DNA of 5,892 bases, taken from assembly GCA_937902445.1 (NCBI GenBank), contig CALELJ010000060.1, positions 1 through 5,892 on the forward strand, read 5' to 3'. Below, in pieces: positions 1 through 5,888 of the stretch. The notes below the pieces were generated by a model that saw only the letters and a program-made list of their open reading frames with translations, did no database searches and had not been told where the DNA came from. A program made the position numbers and the translations under genes. Source of the stretch: an uncultured Treponema sp. GTDB lineage: Bacteria > Spirochaetota > Spirochaetia > Treponematales > Treponemataceae. Position 1 is the first letter of the stretch, and each line of letters starts with the position of its first letter.

Positions 1-9
1 TAAGAGAAA

Positions 10-14
10 GAGAG
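10..14 (+). promoter_or_regulatory. Purine-rich ribosome binding site of the small helical protein gene
   Basis: GAGAG lies seven bases upstream of the ATG at 22 and sits inside a longer AG-rich run (2-15). It supports the ATG at 22 as the start. No promoter can be assigned because only 21 bases precede the gene. Confidence 0.7.
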
Positions 15-21
15 ATTTAAA

Positions 22-447
22 ATGGGTTACGCATTATTTACAGCTAGAAAGTTATCAATAAATACCAGATTAAATGCTTGCAATGCTCAGTTGATGTCAG
101 CAACCAACAGAGAATATGCTCTTACTCAGTCTATCTTCTCAAAACAACAAGCTTCTGCAATGAAAGCTAACCAAGCTAACCTTGCAGCTGTAAAAGAATA
201 CAATGCAGCAGTTCAGGGCGGCGAAGACAGCACAGCTGCTAACGCTAAATTAGATGAAAAAATGGCTGAAATCCAAGCTCAAACTACTATGGATGATGTT
301 GAAATTTACCAATTAAATCAACAACAAACTTTACTCGATATGGAAAAGAAAAACTTAGAAACTCAGTTAAAAGCTTACCAGAACGAATTAGAAAACGTTC
401 AGAAGGCAGAAGAAACAGCTATCAAAAATTCAACTCCGAAGTTCTAA
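22..447 (+). CDS. Small Gln/Asn/Ala-rich helical (coiled-coil) protein, function unknown
   Basis: I do not recognise this 141-residue protein. It has no signal peptide, no membrane segment and no Trp; it has one Cys (residue 20) and one Pro (139, near the C terminus), so it should be almost entirely helical. Two long helical stretches (about 8-64 and 74-135) are separated by a Gly-Gly-Glu-Asp-Ser turn at 66-70, which suggests a helical hairpin. The second stretch has heptad-like spacing around Leu98, Leu104, Leu105, Leu112, Leu116 and Leu123. Codon choice is narrow, with Arg always AGA and Leu mostly TTA, unlike the minus-strand genes. That fits a strongly expressed gene or one of different origin. 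It is an isolated unit with its own ribosome binding site and terminator, convergent with the minus-strand genes. It could be a secreted or structural filament-type subunit, a chaperone-like helical protein, or a lineage-specific orphan; the sequence does not decide. Confidence 0.85.
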   Translation: MGYALFTARKLSINTRLNACNAQLMSATNREYALTQSIFSKQQASAMKANQANLAAVKEYNAAVQGGEDSTAANAKLDEKMAEIQAQTTMDDVEIYQLNQQQTLLDMEKKNLETQLKAYQNELENVQKAEETAIKNSTPKF

Positions 448-469
448 GAAAAAATAAGTTTTTTAACTC

Positions 470-519
470 AACTCTCTCTCTAAACAATCTCGTAAAACTC
501 TCTAAACTCTCTCTCTAAA
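470..519 (+). repeat. Repeated CT tracts flanked by A runs in the 3' untranslated region
   Basis: An exact 15-base direct repeat, AA(CT)5AAA, occurs at 470-484 and 505-519, with a shorter AA(CT)3AAA copy at 496-506 between them. The block lies between the stop codon of the small helical protein gene and its terminator, so it would be transcribed as a CU-rich 3' untranslated region. It is complementary in type to the AG-rich leader of the same gene. Confidence 0.8.
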
Positions 520-527
520 TAGTATTT

Positions 528-552
528 AGCCCTCTTTCGAGGGCTTTTTTTT
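528..552 (+). terminator. Intrinsic terminator of the small helical protein gene
   Basis: A perfect 7-bp stem (528-534 AGCCCTC with 539-545 GAGGGCT) closes a TTTC loop and runs into a run of eight T (545-552). This is a canonical plus-strand intrinsic terminator 80 bases after the stop codon. Read on the minus strand, the hairpin has a GAAA loop but is not followed by a U-tract, so it is not an equally good terminator for the convergent genes. Confidence 0.93.
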
Positions 553-561
553 GCTTTTATA

Positions 562-2082
562 TTACAAATTATAGTATAGTAGAAACTTGTATGCAAGACT
601 AATATTTTCTGTGAGGGAGTCTCCTTTCATAGCGGCAAGCAGGGGCAGCAGTGTCATGAGTTCCTTTGAGGATGTGATTTTATCTATGATTTCAAAGTCC
701 GATGATCCGTTCATTTCATGGATTTTATCTTTTATGGAAAGCATGAGAGACTTCAGTTCCTTTTCGATTTTAGTTCCGTCGGGTTTAGAAAGACTAAGAT
801 TTGTAATGTTGCTTTTTTTACAGACAAATGAATTTGGGCTTTTTACAAAATCATTTTTTTCTGCCCACTGGAGAAGGGTCTTTGCATAGGATTCAAGAAC
901 AGGATTTGTTTTTTTATTTGTGCACGGATTTATAAATACGGAATCTTTTGTGTCCATGAGTTCTGTGCGGAACATGAGGGCTGTGTAAAGGTTTTCCGCA
1001 CTGGATGTCCTTCCGGATGTGCTGTGGAATTTTTTCTCAAGGTAGGTTCCACGGCTATATGGCTTGCCGTCAGAATATGCAAAGTCAGCACCAAAAAATT
1101 CAATTTCCCCGAATCCGGCTTTTTTTGCAAAATCTGCTGCGGCAATGGTTACGGTTCCTGATCCTGAGTCAAGGTATGGAATTCCTGTGGCCTCCGAAAT
1201 GTACGCTGAAAGTGGGTGGGCACTTCTTACAAAAAAAATGCTGTTGCCGGTTTTATGAAGATGTTTAACGGTTTCAGGATTTGATGAAATATCGAGGATG
1301 AAAAGTGTATCTGTTTTTTTTACGCCAAAGTAATGTTCTGAGGAAACGTGCTGTGCATCCACTGTTACAACTGCGTCGGGGACGATGTTGTTTGCAGCAA
1401 GTGTTCCATATGCCGTGTCGGTTGAAATTATGTAAAATGAATTTCTTTCGTCAGAAAGTCTGGTTATTGTCTTTTCAAGGGATGGACCTGCGGCAATCAC
1501 GGCGGCTTTTTTTTGCGTGTCAGGCGGAACTATCGAAGTCCAGTTGCTGTTTTCTGCAATGTATTTCAGGTTCAGCATAATGTTTCTGTGCCACAGCTTT
1601 CCAAAGTGAACCTGCACTGAATAATCAGCCGAGACAAGTTTTAGAAAATCCATCAGGCACTCGTGTATCTGCCTTGAAGGATCCTGGTTTTCCATTTCCC
1701 ATGATCTTAAAAATTCCAGCGTTAGGTTTTTATGTAGTGATGGAAGGTATTGGTTGAGTAGAGTTTCCATCAGGTTTTCGACGGTGCAGAAGGTTATCTT
1801 TTTACTTTCCGACATTTCCCTTACCTTATCAAGGGAGCGAACGAAGTTTAGGCTTTCGGCATCTGCTTCAACTGCAATTATTTTTGTAATGTCTGGATTG
1901 GACAGTGCGTTTGCAATGTGGAATCCACCTGCTATTCCAGCGATTACAAGACAGCCATGAAAATCCTGGGGTACATTGATTTTCTCAACGTCTGGATTGT
2001 ATTTGGAATGGGATGGTTTTCCGCTTGTGTAGACGGGAACCTGCCTGTTTGTTTTTGATAGGATTGTGCCGGAATAGATCAT
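562..2082 (-). CDS. Maf/MptE-like (DUF115 family) protein, second of tandem pair; putative glycosyltransferase-like
   Basis: This 506-residue protein belongs by motif to the MptE-like family, which includes bacterial motility accessory factors (Maf) that attach nonulosonic acids to flagellin, and an archaeal pterin pyrophosphokinase. Near the N terminus is an HS-x-YNP motif (25-30). A Gly-rich Rossmann-like strand-turn-helix follows (45-60, AGIAGGFH) with an acidic strand end at 70-73. The MptE-like core spans about 192-340: AAGPSL (197-202), VTVDAQ (239-244), SGSGTVTIAAADF (306-318) and FGADF (330-334), where the pair partner has GLDL. The C-terminal part (about 420-506) is helical. There is no signal peptide, so it is probably cytoplasmic. 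The ATG overlaps the upstream stop as ATGA, and a GAGGG sits ten bases before it, so translation is probably coupled. Three eight-base homopolymers lie in the coding strand. Sugar transfer to a flagellar or surface protein is inferred; the substrate is unknown. Confidence 0.88.
   Translation of the reverse strand: MIYSGTILSKTNRQVPVYTSGKPSHSKYNPDVEKINVPQDFHGCLVIAGIAGGFHIANALSNPDITKIIAVEADAESLNFVRSLDKVREMSESKKITFCTVENLMETLLNQYLPSLHKNLTLEFLRSWEMENQDPSRQIHECLMDFLKLVSADYSVQVHFGKLWHRNIMLNLKYIAENSNWTSIVPPDTQKKAAVIAAGPSLEKTITRLSDERNSFYIISTDTAYGTLAANNIVPDAVVTVDAQHVSSEHYFGVKKTDTLFILDISSNPETVKHLHKTGNSIFFVRSAHPLSAYISEATGIPYLDSGSGTVTIAAADFAKKAGFGEIEFFGADFAYSDGKPYSRGTYLEKKFHSTSGRTSSAENLYTALMFRTELMDTKDSVFINPCTNKKTNPVLESYAKTLLQWAEKNDFVKSPNSFVCKKSNITNLSLSKPDGTKIEKELKSLMLSIKDKIHEMNGSSDFEIIDKITSSKELMTLLPLLAAMKGDSLTENISLAYKFLLYYNL
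854..860. repeat. Seven-base T homopolymer within the second MptE-like gene
   Basis: This is one of several mononucleotide runs inside the gene; it reads A7 on the coding strand. Taken alone it is unremarkable in an AT-rich gene. It is listed because the same gene also holds 8-base runs at 1231-1238, 1314-1321 and 1507-1514. Confidence 0.5.
1507..1514. repeat. Eight-base A/T homopolymer just upstream of the GPSL codons
   Basis: The coding strand reads A8 across Gln190-Lys191-Lys192, about 18 bases before the AAGPSL motif codons. A one-base slip here would destroy the core domain. Runs of the same length occur at 1314-1321 (Lys255-Lys256) and 1231-1238 (T8 on the coding strand, at Phe283-Phe284). 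Confidence 0.7.
2079..2082 (-). other. ATGA stop/start overlap of the two MptE-like genes
   Basis: The TGA of the first MptE-like gene (2081-2079) shares bases with the ATG of the second (2082-2080). This four-base overlap is a common arrangement for translational coupling and places both genes on one transcript. Confidence 0.9.
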
Positions 2083-3587
2083 CTGCTTATTGCCCTCAAA
2101 ATGTCATTTAAAAAGTCTTTCATCCCCTCTGAGACTATTCGCTGTGAATTCTCTTCTGCAGGCGTTCCTTTTGTACGTTCAAGAACAACATATTCCGATG
2201 GTACAGCTTCTTTTATCCAGCTGTTTTTTGTCATGCTGCTTTTACAAAGTTCAATGAGTTTTTCAATATTGTCTTTGGTGTTCAATTCCGTTTCAGAATA
2301 TGAAAATTGCGGTTTGTTTTTTTTCTGTGTTCTATTGTTCTGAGATTCAAAATAATTCCAGTCCACATCTTTAACCGATCCCAATGTTGAGTCATACCTG
2401 TATCTGTCGCTCAATCTGTAGAGCCGTCCATTGAAATCCGTCGTCGAGAACCATGATCTGTATATGTCTATTGAACCTTTGTTCATGGACTGTGGCGCAA
2501 TTCTTGTTTCCATAGTCCTGATCCTTGAGTCATGGATTGCCTCGTTGATTTCAAGTTCATTTGGCTGCGTGTGGACATGGCCCTTGCTGAATGAAAGATC
2601 AAGTCCGCAAAAATATACATTACCGCTGGTCAATGAAAGGGCAAGCTGGGCTGCAGTTCCGGATACACTTCCGTTTCTGAACGCCGGCAATCCCTTTGCG
2701 ATGGTGGCATTCAAAATTTCTTCCGAAGTTCCGTCTCCGTACAAAAGCGGAATGATATTGCGGGATGCAAGTACGGAAGCAAAACATCCGCTTTCACCGC
2801 TCAAGGCAAGTGGAATTGTATTTCCATTGAATGCAAAGGATATGTGTTTTTTTGCCCAGTATCCTCCGTCAGTTGAAATGCAAAGATCCGGAGTGATACC
2901 GCGTTCTACAAGTGGTCTTAAAGCTGAAGAAACAGCAATTAGGAAGATTTCATTTCTGAATTTTTTTATCTTTTCTATTGAGGACATGAGGCTAGGACCG
3001 CTTGCGCAGACGACAATATCACAGTCTCCTTTTGAAATTGAGGCAGTCCTGCATGTGAACAGGGAAAACCTCAAGGCATTTTTTGTCCATCTTTTTGCAA
3101 AATAATTTCTTGTGGCGAGTACGCTTTGACTTTTTACGACTGCCTTTTTTATTTCATTCCATGCAAAGTGGTGGAAAGTTTCGAATGCTTTTTCAGATGC
3201 GTTCCAGGAAATGAAGAAACATTGAGAGACGCCTTCCTCACCCATGAAGGAAAATATTTCCTCTGCCAGATCCGGATTTATTTTGTTTTCATCTGCGGAA
3301 TCATAGGCGTTGAAAACCTTGTCCCAGATATTGTTCCATCTGCTGAAGGCTGGGGTAAATCTTATGCAGCAAAGTTTTGCCTGTGGAAATTTTTCTCTCA
3401 GCGGTTTTACACAATGGGACAGTGCAGGTTCCGTGACAAGTACGTATTTAGGATTGAAGGGGCAGACGGAACTCTCAATGAACCGTGATGCTTCCTTTGA
3501 TGGATTGTATAGGGAATGAAGTCGGATATTGTTTACGGAACATGATTGCTCACCATTTGATGTGTTCTGTATGACGATGTCCACCAT
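2079..3587 (-). CDS. Maf/MptE-like (DUF115 family) protein, first of tandem pair; putative glycosyltransferase-like
   Basis: This protein of 502 residues (counted from the ATG at 3587) is a second MptE-like family member. Motifs in this numbering are HS-x-YNP-x-x-EA at about 24-33, CASGPSL (194-200) opening the core, ISTDGG (237-242), RNGSVSGTAAQ (304-314) and FCGLDLSF (326-333), followed by a His-rich GHVHTQ. The GLDL signature is the canonical family form. The N-terminal region (about 40-80) has the expected alternating strands and helices but lacks the Gly-rich turn of its partner. No signal peptide or membrane segment is seen. A longer frame from TTG at 3596 is rejected because that codon overlaps the GGAGG ribosome binding site (3594-3590). 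ATG 3587 lies only two bases beyond the GGAGG and GTG 3584 five bases beyond, so GTG 3584 is a real alternative. Like its partner it may modify a flagellar or surface protein; the substrate is not visible. Confidence 0.87.
   Translation of the reverse strand: MVDIVIQNTSNGEQSCSVNNIRLHSLYNPSKEASRFIESSVCPFNPKYVLVTEPALSHCVKPLREKFPQAKLCCIRFTPAFSRWNNIWDKVFNAYDSADENKINPDLAEEIFSFMGEEGVSQCFFISWNASEKAFETFHHFAWNEIKKAVVKSQSVLATRNYFAKRWTKNALRFSLFTCRTASISKGDCDIVVCASGPSLMSSIEKIKKFRNEIFLIAVSSALRPLVERGITPDLCISTDGGYWAKKHISFAFNGNTIPLALSGESGCFASVLASRNIIPLLYGDGTSEEILNATIAKGLPAFRNGSVSGTAAQLALSLTSGNVYFCGLDLSFSKGHVHTQPNELEINEAIHDSRIRTMETRIAPQSMNKGSIDIYRSWFSTTDFNGRLYRLSDRYRYDSTLGSVKDVDWNYFESQNNRTQKKNKPQFSYSETELNTKDNIEKLIELCKSSMTKNSWIKEAVPSEYVVLERTKGTPAEENSQRIVSEGMKDFLNDILRAISR
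2317..2324. repeat. Eight-base A/T homopolymer in the first MptE-like gene
   Basis: The coding strand reads A8 across a Gln-Lys-Lys-Asn segment in a polar linker (about residues 421-425), after the core domain. A slip here would remove the C-terminal part of this protein and break the ATGA coupling to the next gene. Confidence 0.65.
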
Positions 3588-3589
3588 AT

Positions 3590-3594
3590 CCTCC
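3590..3594 (-). promoter_or_regulatory. Strong GGAGG ribosome binding site of the first MptE-like gene
   Basis: GGAGG on the minus strand is followed by A-T-ATG-GTG, so the spacing is two bases to ATG 3587 and five to GTG 3584. The site overlaps the upstream TTG (3596-3594) and so argues against that start. It follows immediately after the seven-T run of the upstream hairpin. Confidence 0.8.
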
Positions 3595-3634
3595 AAAAAA
3601 ACAAAGCCATATTCCCCTGCAGAAACATGGCTTT
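3595..3634 (-). terminator. Terminator-like hairpin between the acidic protein gene and the MptE-like pair
   Basis: On the minus strand AAAGCCAT (3634-3627) pairs with ATGGCTTT (3610-3603), giving an 8-bp stem with a 16-base loop that contains a CTGCAG palindrome. Allowing one bulged A, the stem extends to about 10 bp. One G and seven T (3601-3595) follow. The stem is weaker and the loop larger than in the plus-strand terminator at 528-552, so it may be partial, acting as an attenuator or a 3'-end stabiliser. It starts 32 bases after the stop codon of the acidic protein gene. Confidence 0.65.
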
Positions 3635-3665
3635 TGTAAATTATCTTGACCTATAGGATTTCTGA

Positions 3666-5888
3666 TCAGGAAAGTCCAAGCTCAGAGAAAAGTTTCTTAT
3701 ATGTCTCAAACTGTTCAGACTGAGCGAATTCTGCGATCTTGTCTTCTGGAAGATTTTCAAGAAGCTGGTCCATGTATGAAAGAACAGACTTGATTTCTTC
3801 TTTCATTCCCGCAGGAATTTCATTTGAGTCCGATGGAACATCAGAAGCTTCAACTGGACTTTCAATTTCATCAACTATCGGTTCTTCAATTACAGGCTCT
3901 TCAATCACTGGTTCTTCTGAAGGTTCAGAAGCAGCATCCCAGTTTGTGAATACACCTTCAACAGGCTGTTCGCTGATTCCTGTTTCAAGGCTTTCATCTT
4001 CTTCAGGAGTATTGTCGCTCTTGAGGTACTCGATGTTGTCTTCTGTAAGTTCTTCCTGTTCGTCACCGTACTCAGGAAGATCCAGTGATTCGAGGGTAGG
4101 AGATGGAATGTCTTCTTCTGTAAGAATATCATCATCGGAAATTGTTTCTGCGTCTTCGGCAGTTGTGATGGTGTTGTCCATCAGGTCTGTTGAAGATGAT
4201 TCAACAAGAACATCATCTACTGAAGGAACTGAAATTTCTTCTTCAGAATCATCAGATTCTTCTGCGACTGAATCCTCAAAAACAGGTTCCTCAAGATTGT
4301 CTCCATCGAAATCCATTTTAAGACCGTCATCCAGGTTTTCTCCAGTCTGTGAAGTGAATTCAGCATTGCTGAGAATATTGCTGAGTTCGTCACCGCTAAG
4401 TGCGATTGTGTCATCTTCATCTGTTTCATTGAAGAATCCTGTATCATCTTCTGGTTCTGGAAGTTCAACTGAATCTTCACCAGATGTGTCAGATGTGTCA
4501 AAAGGACTTTCTGTTTCTTCAGATTCCTGTGCAACACCGTTCTTTTTAATTTCTGCAAATTCAGATTTCAGGTCAGAAATTTCTGATCTGAGAGAAGCAA
4601 GCTCTTCTGAAATTTTAGAAAGAACTGAAGAACTGTCAAATGCGTCCATTTTTTCCTCCGCTGAATCAGCTGTCTCTTGAACAGCACTTTCTTCTGTAGT
4701 TATGTTATTTTCTTCTGGTTCTGGAACAGCAGTAACTTCAGCCTTTCCTGCAGAAGATTCAGTTTTGATGAATACACTGTATGTCTCTGGTTCTGCAGAA
4801 GAAACTGATGCTTGTGGAACAGTTTCCTCGGCTGCAACCGTTTCCCCCTCAGGAGATGCCGTTTCTGTTTCAGCGGCTGTATCTGGATATTCCTTGATAT
4901 TTTCAAAGTCATCGAGAGTGAGGGTAACACCAGTCATGTCATACTCTGGTTTTTTGTCAGCAAAAGCGCTGATGTTGGAATAGTCTGGTTCTGTAATGTT
5001 TTCTTCTTCCATAGTATTCAATTCCGGTTCCTCCATTATATCAGACATTTCAGATTCGTTAAAGCCTTCACCTGGTTCTTCTTCAACATTTTCTTCAATG
5101 ACAGTTTCTGTCTCGCCGGCAGTCTCTTCAACTACAGGCTCTTCAACAGCAAAATCCTCAACTACAGGAACATCGATTTCCGGTTCCTCAGAGGCGAGGG
5201 TATCGGCTGTGTATTCCTCAGTGACAACAGGTTCTTCGAATGCATTTTCTTCAATTACAGGTTCGTCAAATACAGGTTCTTCGACGGCTGTCTCTTCGAT
5301 TACAGGTTCCTCGATGACCATTTCTTCTACTGAAGGATCAACTGCAAAAGTGTCATCGATGACTGGCTCATCTGCAACTGTGTCTTCGAAAACCGGTTCT
5401 TCAAGGATTTCTTCAGTGATTACAGGTTCCTCGATCGTGAATTCTTCAACTGAAGGCTCATCAATTGCTGTCTCTTCTATTACAGGTTCCTCGATGACCA
5501 TTTCTTCAACTGAAGGTTCAGCTGCAAAGGTCTCATCCATTACTGGTTCTTCTACAACAGGTTCTTCGATGAGAGTTTCTTCAACTGAAGGTTCAGCTGC
5601 AAAAGTTTCATCCATTATAGGTGCACTTTCATTTACATCATCTTCAGGTTTCTTTTCCTCGCGGATGATAAGGGTTCCGTCTTCGTTGTAAGGACCTGTT
5701 ACTCCAGGGCCTCCGTCTGTAAATCCTTCGTCTCCCATGAAATCATCAAGGGAAATTTCTTCGTCACCATCAGAAGAACTTCCTGAATCGCTCATAAAAT
5801 CATCAAGAGATATTTCTTCATTACAATGTATTTTAATGTAGTCTGTAATATTCACGAACTTTTCAATATATTCTTTTTGCCCTGCCAA
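3666..5888 (-). CDS. Long acidic Glu/Pro/Val repeat protein with LDDF motifs and C-terminal helical module (probably 5'-partial)
   Basis: The visible reading frame gives 740 residues, extremely rich in Glu, Asp, Pro, Val and Ser, with a single Cys (22) and a single Trp (650). In order: a short N-terminal segment with aromatic and basic residues (1-23); EEISLDDFM twice (24-32 and 43-51, 19 residues apart); a repeat domain (about 93-253) with proline at a ten-residue spacing; a third LDDF in TLTLDDFENI (322-331); a probable coiled coil (about 418-450); a GDELSNIL segment (about 500-508); a second EEPVI cluster (658-674); and a C-terminal charged helical module (690-740) that is not low-complexity. 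There is no signal peptide or membrane segment. The only start in view is TTG at 5888, without a convincing ribosome binding site, and the frame stays open to the edge, so the real start is probably upstream. A cytoplasmic scaffold or spacer is inferred; I assign no function. Confidence 0.85.
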   Translation of the reverse strand: MAGQKEYIEKFVNITDYIKIHCNEEISLDDFMSDSGSSSDGDEEISLDDFMGDEGFTDGGPGVTGPYNEDGTLIIREEKKPEDDVNESAPIMDETFAAEPSVEETLIEEPVVEEPVMDETFAAEPSVEEMVIEEPVIEETAIDEPSVEEFTIEEPVITEEILEEPVFEDTVADEPVIDDTFAVDPSVEEMVIEEPVIEETAVEEPVFDEPVIEENAFEEPVVTEEYTADTLASEEPEIDVPVVEDFAVEEPVVEETAGETETVIEENVEEEPGEGFNESEMSDIMEEPELNTMEEENITEPDYSNISAFADKKPEYDMTGVTLTLDDFENIKEYPDTAAETETASPEGETVAAEETVPQASVSSAEPETYSVFIKTESSAGKAEVTAVPEPEENNITTEESAVQETADSAEEKMDAFDSSSVLSKISEELASLRSEISDLKSEFAEIKKNGVAQESEETESPFDTSDTSGEDSVELPEPEDDTGFFNETDEDDTIALSGDELSNILSNAEFTSQTGENLDDGLKMDFDGDNLEEPVFEDSVAEESDDSEEEISVPSVDDVLVESSSTDLMDNTITTAEDAETISDDDILTEEDIPSPTLESLDLPEYGDEQEELTEDNIEYLKSDNTPEEDESLETGISEQPVEGVFTNWDAASEPSEEPVIEEPVIEEPIVDEIESPVEASDVPSDSNEIPAGMKEEIKSVLSYMDQLLENLPEDKIAEFAQSEQFETYKKLFSELGLS
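3867..3917 (-). repeat. C-terminal EEPVI pentapeptide cluster
   Basis: Residues 658-674 of the acidic protein repeat Glu-Glu-Pro-[Val/Ile]-[Ile/Val] with prolines at 660, 665 and 670, a 15-base DNA period. The unit matches the one used in the larger N-terminal repeat block, some 400 residues away, and lies just before the C-terminal module. Confidence 0.8.
5130..5612 (-). repeat. Decapeptide/pentapeptide repeat domain of the acidic protein
   Basis: Residues 93-253 are built on an EEP[VIF] unit. Prolines fall at 125, 135, 145, 155, 165, 175, 185, 195 and 205, exactly ten residues (30 bases) apart, with extra ones at 110, 115 and 210. Larger copies are superimposed: a TFA-x-x-PSVEE segment recurs at 95-104, 120-129 and 180-189, and DNA at 5281-5380 closely matches 5461-5560 with a 180-base offset. 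This indicates stepwise in-frame duplication. Confidence 0.9.
5736..5819 (-). repeat. Duplicated EEISLDDFM motif near the N terminus of the acidic protein
   Basis: The nine-residue motif EEISLDDFM appears at residues 24-32 and 43-51, separated by a Ser/Gly/Asp linker. Hydrophobic Ile, Leu, Phe and Met between acidic residues resemble a short amphipathic docking motif. A related LDDF occurs later at 325-328. Confidence 0.85.

Noticed and set aside
517..527. Short AT-rich inverted repeat AAATA-G-TATTT as an operator
   Set aside because: Five-base A/T arms occur often by chance, and it sits after a stop codon just before a terminator, where an operator is unlikely.
2431..3105. Plus-strand open frame of 224 codons
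   Set aside because: It is antisense to the core of the first MptE-like gene, which has recognisable family motifs. No ribosome binding site or motif supports it.
3588..3596. TTG start extending the first MptE-like protein by three residues
   Set aside because: The TTG overlaps the GGAGG ribosome binding site, so initiation must occur downstream at ATG 3587 or GTG 3584.
3739..4680. Long plus-strand open frame of 313 codons, rich in Ser
   Set aside because: It lies antisense to the acidic repeat gene. Its Ser-rich content is the direct reflection of Glu, Asp and repeat codons on the other strand, and no ribosome binding site or domain is seen.
5130..5612. Possible CRISPR array suggested by regular 30- and 60-base periodicity
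   Set aside because: The periodicity is in frame, the units are contiguous without unique spacers, and it encodes a degenerate proline-spaced peptide.
4996..5691. Plus-strand open frame of 231 codons with Thr-Gly-Ser-Ser repeats, resembling a surface repeat protein
   Set aside because: The repeats are the antisense image of the EEPVI decapeptide block, and the minus-strand frame is longer and continues into non-repeat sequence that reads as a sensible protein.
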